Origin: Symbiodinium natans
Lineage: Eukaryota; Sar; Dinophyceae; Suessiales; Symbiodiniaceae
DNA: 27,500 nt
Reading direction: 5' to 3'
NCBI GenBank assembly: GCA_905221605.1
Contig: CAJNDS010000001.1
Location: 2,632,525-2,660,024 of the forward strand
Part shown: positions 8,647 through 17,491 of the stretch, in pieces
Position numbering within the stretch: position 1 is the stretch's first letter
How the letters are laid out: each line of letters opens with the position of its first letter
Position numbers and translations under genes: made by a program
Notes under the pieces: model-generated
What the model was told of the DNA's origin: nothing
What the model saw: only the letters and a program-made list of their open reading frames with translations
The model's database searches: none

Positions 8647-8659
8647 TTAACTAGGGCAG

Positions 8660-8677
8660 CCCCCCCCCCCCCCCCCT
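8660..8677. repeat. Poly-C run of 18
   Basis: Homopolymer just beyond a TTTAGGG tract. Confidence 0.95.
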
Positions 8678-8903
8678 TTCAGGAGTCTTGTTGAACTTAT
8701 AGCTTCAGGAGTCTCCTCAACCCTAAACCCCGGACTTACAATGTCAGGAAGGTTCCTGAAATGATCATATGAGGGTCCGCTACATCACCACACTTAGGTG
8801 ATTTCAAGGGTTTAGGGGTCCGACCCAAGGCCCTGAAAACCCTCAGCTGGTTTGCTTCTTTAGGGTTCAGGGTTCAGGTTCTACGGTATAGGATTCAGGG
8901 CCA

Positions 8904-9000
8904 TTTAGGGTTTAGGGTTTTGGGAGGTTTAGGGTTTAGGGTTTAGGGTTTAGGGTTTAGGGTTTAGGGTTTAGGGTTTAGGGTTTAGGGTTTCAGGGTT
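8904..9000 (+). repeat. TTTAGGG tract
   Basis: About twelve clean units, preceded by TTTTGGGAGG. Degenerate G-rich sequence continues to 9060. Confidence 0.95.
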
Positions 9001-9098
9001 CGTATTTGGGATTTGGGGTTTAGGGATTAGGATTTAGGATTCAGGGCTTAGGGCTTCGGGAGCATCTGCAAGTGTTATCGGGCTTCGGCTCTCAGGGC

Positions 9099-9177
9099 TT
9101 TCAGTGGCCCTAAACCCTAAACCCTAAACCCTAAACCCTAAACCCTAAACCCTAAACCCTAAACTTTTCAGTGGCCC
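9099..9177 (-). repeat. CCCTAAA tract flanked by 12-bp direct repeats
   Basis: TTTCAGTGGCCC at 9099-9110 is repeated exactly at 9166-9177. Between them lie only telomeric heptamers (9111-9164) and one base. The arrangement is that of an insertion with target-site duplication. Confidence 0.85.
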
Positions 9178-9261
9178 CCCTGCGTCAAGACCGCTTCTCC
9201 CCGGCCGCTTGCCACGGGCACGGCGGAAGAGCCACGGGGCCCAGGGGTTCGGGGTTTTTAA

Positions 9262-9326
9262 CTCCAAACCCTAAACCCTAAACCCTAAACCCTAAACACT
9301 AAACCCTAAACCCTAAACCCTAAACC
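9262..9326 (-). repeat. CCCTAAA tract
   Basis: About eight units, one of them CACTAAA. CTTAGGCCAGT occurs twice just to the right (about 9328 and 9351). Confidence 0.9.
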
Positions 9327-9432
9327 GCTTAGGCCAGTCTAGGGTTCAGGGCTTAGGCCAGTTTGGGATTTTATGGGGTTTAGGTCCAGGTCTCACGATT
9401 CAGGGTTCAGGGTTTTGGCCAGTTCAGGGGTC

Positions 9433-9534
9433 TAAGTAGCTGAGTGGTCACTCTTTACACTTTTTGGGATACTAGAATCCCACATGGAAATGAAAGTGTA
9501 CACCTTTTTTGGGGCTTATGAACTCAGCAACTAA
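9433..9534. mobile_element. Short TIR element
   Basis: TAAGTAGCTGAGTGG at the left is matched in inverse by GAACTCAGCAACTAA at the right (about 12 of 15). The interior contains an inner pair, TTTACACTTTTT and GAAAGTGTACACC. No coding sequence. Confidence 0.45.
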
Positions 9535-9713
9535 GGGTTTAGGGCCTGTGGCTCAGGATGTAGGGCAGTGGAGGGTTGAGGTTCAGGGCTTAGGGTTTGG
9601 AGTCCTTGGTAGCGGAGGGGTCGGCGGGCTATGAGGGAAATTGCTTCTTCTTTTAGGTGCAGGGGCTTCAGGGCAAAGGGCATGCCGTCCCCAAGGCCAA
9701 AAGCCGCACTAGG

Positions 9714-9770
9714 GTTTAGGGTTTAGGGTTTAGAGTTTAGGGTTTAGGGTTTAGGGTTTGGGGTTTATCA
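9714..9770 (+). repeat. TTTAGGG tract
   Basis: About eight units, ending in TTTGGGG. Confidence 0.95.
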
Positions 9771-9972
9771 TGTCTCAAGTAATTAGTTTGGGGACACCCA
9801 ATCTCTACACACACCAAGAGCTATAAACCCTAAGCCCTAGGCCTTAAACCCCCAACCCTAATTCCTTTCAGTAACATAAACTCTGGTTCACCTAAGTCTG
9901 CGACTAAGTCCAGGATATCGCCCTGGGCGTGGGGCCTGGAAGAGCACTTAGCAACCCTCAAGGTTCCGGGTT

Positions 9973-10081
9973 CAGGGTTTAGGGGTTTAGGGTTGTAGGG
10001 TTTAGGCCTAAACCCTAAACCCTAAACCCTAAACCCTAAACCCTAAACCCTAAACCCTAAACCCTAAACCCTAAACCCTAA
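9973..10081. repeat. Head-to-head telomeric tracts
   Basis: A short TTTAGGG tract passes directly into ten CCCTAAA units through the palindrome TTTAGGCCTAAA (10001-10012). The polarity is that of two chromosome ends joined by their termini. Confidence 0.9.
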
Positions 10082-10194
10082 GTCCTTGAGAAGCACTCAG
10101 TGCTGAACAGACATGTCCAGCAAGAGCACTGCTCCTGCCCCCAAGGCCGAAGCGAGTCGGTCTCACAGGTGCCTTCAAGAGGGGACTGGGCTCA

Positions 10195-10425
10195 GGGTTT
10201 GGGGTTTAGGGATTGGGGTTTGGGGCTTAAGGGTTTAGGGTTTAGGGTTTGGGGTTTGGGGTTTAGGGTTTAGGGTTTGGGGTTTAGGGTTTGGGGTTTA
10301 GGGTTTAGGGTTTGGGGGTTGGGGTTTTGGGTTTAGGGTTTAGGGTTTGGGGTTTAGGGTTTAGGGTTTGGGGGTTGGGGTTAAGGGTTGGGGGGGAGGG
10401 GCGGGGGGGGGGGGGGGGGGGGGGG
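10195..10425 (+). repeat. TTTAGGG/TTTGGGG mixed tract and poly-G run
   Basis: TTTAGGG and TTTGGGG alternate over about 190 bp, including a duplicated piece with GGGGGTTGGGGTT. A G-rich stretch ends in 23 uninterrupted G (10403-10425). Minus frames here read as LNPKP repeats and are not genes. Confidence 0.9.
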
Positions 10426-10507
10426 AGGTGCTCTTCGTTTTCGGTGAAAATCGGAGGGTTGGTGGGCCCAGGGTTGCGTTGTTGAAAAGTTGGCACTCAA
10501 CCCTTTG

Positions 10508-10617
10508 GGGTTTGGGGTTTCGGGTGTAGGATCTAGGGTTTAGGGTTCAGGTTGTAGTGTTTAGGGTTTCAGGGTTTAGGGTGAAGGGTTGTGACCCTAA
10601 ACCCTAAACCCTGAGCC
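10508..10617. repeat. Degenerate TTTAGGG tract meeting CCCTAAA
   Basis: Variant TTTAGGG units run to about 10585 and, after GAAGGGTTGTGA, switch to CCCTAAACCCTAAACCC. This is a second head-to-head arrangement, less tight than that at 10001. Confidence 0.75.
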
Positions 10618-11204
10618 CTAAGCCCCTTGACTTGGTGGGCTCATGATGTGAAGAGGTTTCTGGCCTTGCCCTGGGCTCAGGGTTTTGGGGTTTAGCGTGG
10701 TTTAGGGTTTAGGGTTTAAGGCTTTGAGTTTAGGATTTAGGGTGGTAAGAAGTTTGCGTGGGAAGAGAAGCTTGGCAGAATATCTTATGAAGAAACCCCG
10801 GTACAGCATAATCTCATCTATAATGCAGTTTTGCAAAGACAGTTCTAAAGCGTCTGCAGAGGGTAAGCCTCCTTTTTGCTGCGCCAACGCCGTGTCTTGA
10901 AGTTGACGTACAGTCGATTCACGGTATGGCTTCGGCAAAGGGTTTAGGGTTTAGGGGTTTGGGGTTTAGGGTGGTAAGGGTTGTTAGGAAATCCCGAAGC
11001 CTAAACCCCTTAGCCCCAAACCGCAAACTCTCATCCCCTAAACCAAGCCCTAAATCCCTATCCGAAGCTTGGGCAACGCGAAGGCACCCATACCCAGTCC
11101 TATTGGTCTCAACAATGGAATCCGGTTTCTACTACTCCTCCATTACAGAACAGGGCTACCCTTTCTTGCTAGGCTACTGGCGCATCTTGCCTGCGGTTCT
11201 TGCA

Positions 11205-11424
11205 AGCCCCAAAACCCTAAACCCTAAACCCGAAGCCCCTAAACCCTAAACCGGAAGACCCTAAACCCCGAACCCTAAACCCTAAACCCTAAACCCTAAA
11301 CCCTAAACCCTAAACCCTAAACCCTAAACCCTAAACCCTAAACCCTAAACCCTAAACCCTAAACCCTCAACCCTAACCCTAAACCCCATAAACCCTAAAA
11401 CCCCCCTAAACCGACCGGAAGACC
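11205..11424 (-). repeat. Long CCCTAAA tract bounded by 11-bp direct repeats
   Basis: ACCGGAAGACC occurs at 11250-11260 and again at 11414-11424. Between them lie about sixteen CCCTAAA units, with variants near both borders. A further short tract (11205-11249) lies outside the left repeat. Confidence 0.85.
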
Positions 11425-11504
11425 TTTGAGTAGCAGCCACTGCGCCTGACGCAAGTGCTGGCAGGCTCGGAGGTCGACTGGGCAGGCCTCTTCCTGCTCC
11501 ATGT

Positions 11505-11770
11505 ATAGGGTTTAGGGTTTAGGGTTTCGGGTTTAGGGTTTAGGGTTTAGGGTTTAAGGTTTGGGATCTAGGGTTTTGGGTTTAGGGTTTGGGATTTAGG
11601 GTTTAGGGTTAGGGTTTAGGGTTTAGGGTTTCGGGTTTAGGGTTTAGGGTTTAGGGTTTAAGGTTTGGGATCTAGGGTTTTGGGTTTAGGGTTTGGGATT
11701 TAGGGTTTAGGGTTAGGGTTTAGGGTTTCGGGTCTAGGGTTTGGGGTTAGGGCGGTTAGGGTTTAGGGTT
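11505..11770 (+). repeat. TTTAGGG tract with a 104-bp internal duplication
   Basis: A block starting TTTCGGGTTTAGGG at 11525 and containing TTTGGGATCTAGGGTTTTGG recurs at 11629. A third start is at about 11726. Inexact units duplicated together show higher-order amplification of an already decayed tract. Confidence 0.85.
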
Positions 11771-11781
11771 TTTTGGTTTAC

Positions 11782-11892
11782 CCTAAGGGTTCATTTTGTA
11801 CCTTTATTGTATATACTTGGGCCTTAAGGGGTTTTCTGTTTTGCAACTTTAGGGTCCCAAGTATCTACTACATAGGTACACGGACCCTTAGG
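11782..11892. mobile_element. TIR element, family D
   Basis: The outer pair is CCTAAGGGTTCATTTTGTACC and GGTACACGGACCCTTAGG. The inner pair is ATACTTGGGCC and GGTCCCAAGTAT. A related, left-truncated copy lies at 24888-24968. Confidence 0.5.
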
Positions 11893-12156
11893 ATTCCCAG
11901 GTTAAGGTTTGTTTTTTGCAGGATTTCCGAACGATTTATAAAAGATTTGGGAACGAGCTTCAGAATGGTTCAGAATGAACTCTTTCAGTGTGGGACGCTG
12001 TGGGAGCGCACTTCTTGCTATTTGTGCACGTGCAGCCGCAGCCTCAAGTCCGAGCACGGCAGACCGGAAATGGATTCCATGCCATTTCCGGGCACTGTGA
12101 GCCGTGAGTGGACCAGCCTATCACGCAGTCTGCAGGGCGGTCAAGGCGTTGGATCT
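11893..12156. other. Unique segment, no gene established
   Basis: A plus frame (11773-12168) runs through, but it begins inside a TIR element and has no recognisable motif. GGAAATGG and CCATTTCC form a short hairpin near 12066-12089. Confidence 0.35.
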
Positions 12157-12263
12157 GGAACCCCGTAATAATGAACCCTTTAACTGGGGTCATATACCCT
12201 ATACTACTAGAACCTCTATTAAAGGATATGGACCACAGGCCCTTTTAGGGTTGACCTTTGGGG
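12157..12263 (-). mobile_element. MITE-like family B copy, diverged, reverse orientation
   Basis: ATGAACCCTTTAACTGGGG, TCATATACCCTATACTACT and later CCTTTTAGGGTTGACC correspond, in reverse, to the complete copy at 22138-22260. The ends are worn. Confidence 0.45.
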
Positions 12264-12593
12264 TACGGTGGTCCAGGGCCTTATCATGACCGTAGGGCTC
12301 GAGTTTGGCGTGTAGTGAACCCTGTCAGTCCGTTAACACAAATCCCATACCCCAAATAAACTCTAAACTCGAAACCTAATCGGCAACCGAAACCTGAAAT
12401 TTGCTTACAACCCAAAGAAAGACCTGACCCTAAATAGCTTCCATATCCCAGCAAGCATCCCGCTAGCCATGGGCACCTGCACCCGTCCCCCCCGACAGAA
12501 GCGAGCGATTGTCCCTCAAACCCTGAATGATAAGGGCTTAGGGTCTAAACAGGGTGGACTGCACCTTAAACCCCAAACGCCCCACAAACCTTG

Positions 12594-12860
12594 AACCCTA
12601 AACCCTAAACCCTGAACCCTCAACCCTAAACCCTAAACCCCTTGCATAAAACTAAACAGCAACTCCGGGAAGGACCCGACCTGGAGCCAGCTCCGACTCA
12701 GGACAGGGTTAAGGGTTTGGATGTTTAGGGTTTAGGGTTCAGGGCTAGGGCTAAGGGTGTTTAAGGTTTAGGTTTAGGGTTTAGGGCTTTGGGTTTAGGG
12801 TTGGGGTTTGGGTATAGGGTTTAGGGTTTAGGGTTTAGGGTTTAGGGTTTAGGATTTGTT
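12594..12860. repeat. CCCTAAA tract (12594-12645) and degenerate TTTAGGG tract (12720-12855)
   Basis: Opposite orientations, tails facing inward across a 75-bp GC-rich spacer. Confidence 0.9.
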
Positions 12861-13136
12861 TGAGGCTTGGGAGGTTGGTTTCTTCTAGGTACCCAGTGGT
12901 GCCCTTTTGAATTGTTGTTTCCGTTTTCCTTGAAAACAGGTAACCAACCCAACCAAGGGTACGCACCCTTATCATAATTACTTGGCTACCAAGTCTTTTG
13001 GGGTTCAAGGTTTAGGTTTTAGGAGGGGGGGGGGGAAGTTGAAGTTCGTTATGGGGCTTGGCAGAGGGCCTAAGAAGCTTATGGAGTTGTGCTCGGAATC
13101 TTGACCCTAAACTTAACCCCCCAAAAAGAGCGGGAA

Positions 13137-13393
13137 GGTTTAGGGTTTAGGGTTTAGGGCTTAGGGTTTAGGGTTTAGCCTTATGTCTTTGTGGTTGTTT
13201 TTGGAGCATATCGGGCACCTCATGCACAGAGTTGGTGAGTGTCCCTAAACCCTAAACCCTAAACCCTAAACCCTAAACCCTGGAGTTCTATGGCCAAAAT
13301 TCGTTATATAACCCTGCTAACCTATCAGAAATGTGTCCCAAACTTTCGAGAAGGCCTGAGACCATCAGGGTTTAGGGTTTAGGGTTTAGGGTC
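13137..13393. repeat. Three short telomeric tracts
   Basis: TTTAGGG at 13137-13180, CCCTAAA at 13243-13281, TTTAGGG at 13370-13393, with 60-90 bp unique spacers. 13394-13607 holds nothing recognisable. Confidence 0.9.
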
Positions 13394-13607
13394 TGGGGGA
13401 TCACCTCCCTTGAAATTGGAGAGATGACTTGGCAGCAGTTCAAAGGACTACAGCGAGAACAGCCAGGACAAACACGACAGACATTTGCCCATGTCTGTTG
13501 TACCACCCTTAGTTGAGACCGTTTCAGGGCGAGGTTTTTCAGGGTTAGTGGGATTTAGGGTCAAGGCTTTTCCCAAAAAAAGACAAATAAAACAAAGCCA
13601 GTCTAAA

Positions 13608-13892
13608 ACCACCCTAAACCCTAAACCCTAAACCCTAAACCCTAAACCCTAAACCCTAAACCCTAAACCCTAAACCCTAAACCCTAAACCCTAAACCCTA
13701 AACCCTAAACCCTAAACCCTAAACCTTGCAAGCCCTAACTCACCCCGCGAGCGGACGTTAGAGGTAAGGGGCGCAGGTCTCCCCGAGGCTTGGGACGCTG
13801 AACCCTCAACCCTGAACCCTGAACCCTAAACCCTAAACCCGAAACCCTAAACCCCAAACCCTAAACCCTAAACCCTAAACCCTAAACCCTCT
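13608..13892 (-). repeat. CCCTAAA tracts (13608-13727, 13800-13892)
   Basis: The first has about sixteen nearly perfect units, one of the cleanest in the window. The second starts with CCCTCAA/CCCTGAA variants. Confidence 0.95.
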
Positions 13893-14738
13893 AGACCTAC
13901 CTTAATGAACCCTAAGCCCTCCAAGCCCCAACCTGCCCCAAAACCCAAACCCCAAGCTCATCCTGCTCACCAATGACAGGAGACCTCCGTCCTGGAACTG
14001 GCAGAGAGGCGGGCAAGAAGGAACCCTCGTACCCTTGTTCATGGAGTGTTTGAAGTTTGGGGTTTGAGGTTTAAGCTTCAGGCTTTAGGGTTTAGGGGCT
14101 AGGGTGCTATCCCCCCACCTCGCGGCCTCGCATTTCAGGTTGGTGTAGCTAATGTCAAAATTGGGGAGGGGGGGGGTGGGGGGGGATCGTAAAGGCCCCA
14201 TTCCCAAAACAACTCGCACCAAGAAGCACCCTAAACCCTAAAACCTGCAACCCTCGACCCCAAAACCATCAACACCAACCCCCTAAAAACCCGAAAACCC
14301 TAAACCCTGAAACCCCGAAAGCCCTAAACCCCAAACCCCAAAACCGTCCCCTGCCAAACAGGCCGGCCGTTCCAGCTCTGGCGATTACTCCAGAGCAGGC
14401 AGGTGGGCTCGGAGCGTCAGGATTGATTATCCAGGGTTTCGGGTTTAGGGTTTAGTGTTTAGGGTTTAGGGGGGTTGAGGGTTTAGCAGGTTTAGGGTCT
14501 AGGGCTTGTGGTGTTCGGAGTTTCAGATGACGCTTGTCTTTAAAAGTTTGCTAGCTAGGGCCTTGGGGAGTTTTGATTGCTCAAAACCCCAATCCATGAG
14601 GCCTTTCAATTACCGGCAGGTTGCAACTCTTCAGCTCTCCAAACGTTCTCTAAGGAAGGTTATATGGTCCCTTAGCCTTAGCTAAACCCTAAACCCTAAA
14701 CCCTAAACCCTGAACCCTAAGTATCAGGGTTTTCTAAC

Positions 14739-14999
14739 AGAAGTTGCATGGTCCCTGAGTACGAAATGGCATCTTAGGGTTTAGGGTTTATTTAGGTTCC
14801 CTTTCAGGTCCCGTACCTTCAACCCTAAACCCTAAACCCTAAACCCTAAACCCTAAACCCTAAACCCTAAACCCTAAACCCTAAACCCTAAACCCTAAAC
14901 CCTAAACCCGTATGGGCCCTTGGGCTTTGTAGGGTGTAGAAGGGGTATAGAAGGGGTACCGATTTAAGGGTCCATACTAAGGGACCATGTAGCAAGCCT
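14739..14999. mobile_element. Family A copy interrupted by a telomeric tract
   Basis: The left part AGAAGTTGCATGGTCCCTGAG reaches GGTCCCGTACCTTC; there CCCTAAA units begin. After them GTATGGGCCCTTGGG, GGGGTATAGAAGGGGTACC and GGGACCATGTAGCAAGCCT complete the element. Compared with the copy at 17758, about 17 bp (CTTTAAAGGGTTCTGAT) are missing at the junction. A small TTTAGGG tract also lies at about 14774-14790. A further left-end-like sequence is at 14654-14675. Confidence 0.55.
14820..14909 (-). repeat. CCCTAAA tract within family A element
   Basis: About twelve perfect units. Confidence 0.95.
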
Positions 15000-15044
15000 T
15001 ACATGAAAGGGGATTAGAGTATAATGACGCAAGCACGCTCTGAG

Positions 15045-15177
15045 CCCTGAACCCAAACCCTAAACCCCAAACCCTAAATTTAAACCCTAAACCCCCAACC
15101 CCAAACCCGAAACCCTACATCCTAAACCCTAAACCCTAAACCCTAAATCCTAAACCCTAAACCCTAAACCCTAAGCA
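15045..15177 (-). repeat. Degenerate CCCTAAA tract
   Basis: CCCTAAA, CCCCAAA, CCCGAAA and CCCTACA units mixed. Confidence 0.9.
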
Positions 15178-15308
15178 CCCCAAGCCTTCAGGGGCTCAGG
15201 GTCTGGAGCGCAGGTGCAACGCCAGCTGGCTCCGTCGACGGGGCCCTGGGCGGTGGAGCAGTCGAGCCTCGTCTGGGTTGCTTTTGTTTTTTTTTTCCCG
15301 ATCCTTGA

Positions 15309-15485
15309 GGGTTTAGGGTTTAGGGTTTAGGGTTTAGGGTTTAGGGGTTTAGGGGTTTAGGGGTTTAGGGGTTTAGGGGTTTAGGGGTTTAGGGGTTTAG
15401 GGGTTTAGGGGTTCAGGGGTTTAGGGGTTTAGGGTTTTAGGGTTTTAGGGTTTTGGGTTTGGTTTGGTGTGTTTAGGGGTTTAGT
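15309..15485 (+). repeat. TTTAGGG tract changing to 8-mer TTTAGGGG, then TTTTAGGG
   Basis: Four or five heptamers, then about eleven identical octamers TTTAGGGG (15341-15430), then a few TTTTAGGG and decayed units. The sharp changes indicate separate homogenised blocks. Confidence 0.95.
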
Positions 15486-15539
15486 GTTTAGGTTATAGGG
15501 TTTCATTCAGGGTCTTCCCAGGACAAGCAGCAAGAATCC

Positions 15540-15960
15540 TGAAATCCACGCTTACTCTACACTCCAAGCCCTTGCACCCTAAAGCCCAACCCGAAAACCC
15601 TCATACCTAAAACCGAAACCCTAAACCCTATTCCCAAACTTCTAAGCCCACACCCCAAACCCCAAACCCCGCAAGCATCAGCTGTTTCACTAAGATGAAT
15701 CACATTAACTTCAAGTCTGCGTCAACCCCAAACCCCAAGCCAAGAACAAAAAAACCCAATACCCAAAACCCCGAAACCCCCAACCACGCACCCCAAGCTC
15801 TTAATTTGAAATTGCGAACCCCAATCGCTAAGATCCCAAGCCTTAAACTCCAAACTCCTCGGCCCTGAATCTTGAGGGGTTAAAGTCTTACACCCTGAAA
15901 CTTTCTTTACACTCTGAACTGCCTGAACCCGAAGGCGTTCAACCCCATAGGGTTCGGGGT
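15540..15960. other. C- and A-rich degenerate segment, no gene
   Basis: Loosely spaced AACCCCAAACCCC-like words suggest a very old CCCTAAA tract mixed with unique sequence. No supported frame. Confidence 0.5.
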
Positions 15961-15963
15961 TCA

Positions 15964-16026
15964 GGGTTTAGGGTTTGGGGTTTGGGGTTTGGGGTTTGGG
16001 GTTTGGGGTTTAGGGTTTAGGGTTTA
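15964..16026 (+). repeat. TTTGGGG block within TTTAGGG tract
   Basis: Five or six identical TTTGGGG units (15973-16010) lie between TTTAGGG units. Confidence 0.95.
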
Positions 16027-16511
16027 AGGGAACCCACAAGCCCCTCAACTCCAGACCGAAGTGAGCCCTGAAGGCTGTGGCTCGGGGCTGAAGGAAGCGC
16101 CGACCACCTTGTGGGGAAGGCTTTCGGTCAGGGTTCGGGGTTCAGGTGTTTTTTTGGGTTTAGGGTTTAGGGTTTAGGGTTTCGGGTTTCGGGTTTAGGA
16201 GTTTGGGTGGCAAGGGGGCTTCGGGTCTAGGGTTTTGGGGTTCAGCTTTTGTTTCCGTGGTTTGGGGGGGCGAGGGGTTGTTTTTTTTTTTGGGGTCGCG
16301 GCTTAGAGTTTAGGTTTCCGGTGCAATGGTTAATGCTTTGCTTACTCAGTCTTCGAAGAAGGGGTGGGGCTGCCAAAAGGGGGTGGGGCACAAGCGATCA
16401 TCACCCCAGCTAAACCCCAAGTCCCCCCAAACCCCCTAAACCCCAAGTCCCCTAAACCTTTTGCAAAAGGCTTATGGGTTTGGGGTTTAGGGTTTAGGGT
16501 TTTGGGGGTTG

Positions 16512-16611
16512 GGATGTTCCCCCGTTTACTGACAGTCCTTAATAGGAGGGATTGTTTACTAGGGGGGGGGTACTATAATCCCGACTCAGGACCGGTCGTA
16601 TAAGGGGGCAA
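16512..16611. mobile_element. MITE-like family C copy, right end cut by a telomeric tract
   Basis: GGATGTTCCCCCG at the left, CAGTCCTTAATAG inside, then a G run and GTACTATAATCCC parallel the copy at 4367-4459. The right end stops at TATAAGGGGGCAAG, where TTTAGGG units take over in place of the expected ACATCC. Confidence 0.5.
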
Positions 16612-16680
16612 GTTTAGGGTTTAGGGTTTAGGGTTTAGGGTTTAGGGTTTAGGGTTTAGGGCTTACACCCTAAACCCAAC
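16612..16680. repeat. TTTAGGG tract meeting a short CCCTAAA
   Basis: Seven TTTAGGG units, then CTTACA, then CCCTAAACCC. This is a third head-to-head junction, though the right arm is under two units. Confidence 0.85.
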
Positions 16681-16681
16681 C

Positions 16682-16790
16682 ATGCTACTAAGCGCACTGC
16701 AGGCTCAGATCCTGGACCGGGACACGATCATCTCCGCGTCCTCCGCCGTTGAGGGCCTCAATCGAGGCAAACGTGGGATGAGAGCCCCCT
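16682..16790 (+). pseudogene. PPR-like coding fragment bounded by telomeric repeats
   Basis: From the ATG at 16682 the frame reads LLSALQAQILDRDTI, then SSAVEGLNRGKRGMRA. The LLSxxQAQxLxRDTI pattern followed by a short charged helix is the style of dinoflagellate pentatricopeptide (PPR) repeats, which bind organellar RNA. Only about one 35-residue unit is present. It begins 2 bp after CCCTAAACCCAAC and dissolves into CCCCAAACGCC repeats at the right, so both sides are lost. A weaker similar piece (AQGLER, then GRWSSRASSGLL) may lie at about 15195-15285. The assignment is from family memory. It could be chance, since one unit is little evidence. Confidence 0.35.
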
Positions 16791-16949
16791 TAAACCCCAA
16801 ACGCCAAACCCTAAACCCGAAACCCCTAATGTGGTTAAACCCTAAACCTGGGGTAGCTGCCGTTCGGGTTTTAAGGCTCAGGGCTCTCGCCTGTATGTCG
16901 GCAGCTCGTGGCTGGCAGTTTTTCGGGCTTAGGGTGTATAGCATTTGGG

Positions 16950-16975
16950 GTTTAGGGTTTAGGGTTTAGGGCCTT
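16950..16975 (+). repeat. Short TTTAGGG tract
   Basis: Three units. The 200 bp to the right (to 17195) are unique, with no gene seen. Confidence 0.9.
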
Positions 16976-17195
16976 ATGGTTTGGGGTTTGGAGTTTAAGG
17001 TTTGGGGAGTGGTCACCCAGACTGCTAGAACTCCCAGACCTACAGTAATTAGACAAGGGGGGGAGGGCATATGGCTTTCTAAGTATGAAAATACCTTAGT
17101 TGCTACGATCCGAGTATGCGTTCCCGCCTCAAAATGAAGAAGAAAACAACTACAATTAGAACCCCCCACATTAATGCTTGCTGGCCTTGAAAACG

Positions 17196-17306
17196 GGTCG
17201 GGTTTAGGGTTTAGGGTTTAGGGTTTAGGGTTTAGGGTTTAGGGTTTAGGGTTTAGGGTTTAGGGTTTAGGGTTTAGGGTTTAGGGTTTAGGGTTTAGGG
17301 TTTAGG
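17196..17306 (+). repeat. Clean TTTAGGG tract, about 15 units
   Basis: Nearly perfect over its whole length, suggesting recent origin or homogenisation. Confidence 0.95.
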
Positions 17307-17491
17307 CACGCATACCTTTGCCTTGGATCACTTCTGCAGTGATTCCGCTGCGAGAAGTGTCCTTTTACCAGCAGGTTCATTGGAGGGCGATTTCGCCCTA
17401 GAACCTTTAACCTTTAACCCCTAATTATGACTCTGCAACCCTTACAACCCTAAATCTACTACATTCAATCTCCCAAACCCCCACACCCAAA

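Noticed and set aside
10305-10496. Open frames reading LNPKPQTLNPKP or GLGFRVWGLGF in many places (also 22202-22536, 16682-16969 right part)
   Set aside because: They are translations of seven-base telomeric repeats, which lack stops in some frames. They are not genes.
10744-10938. Minus frame with STVRQLQDTALAQQKGG
   Set aside because: It looks mildly protein-like, but it is short, orphan, and ends in telomeric translation. Not enough support.
12876-12957. CTTGGGAGGTTGGTTT versus AACCAACCCAACCAAG inverted pair
   Set aside because: The pairing is gapped and low-complexity (GGTTGG). Too weak to call a TIR element.
13608-13727. Regular repeat arrays as possible CRISPR
   Set aside because: The units are uninterrupted heptamers without spacers. 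The genome is eukaryotic.
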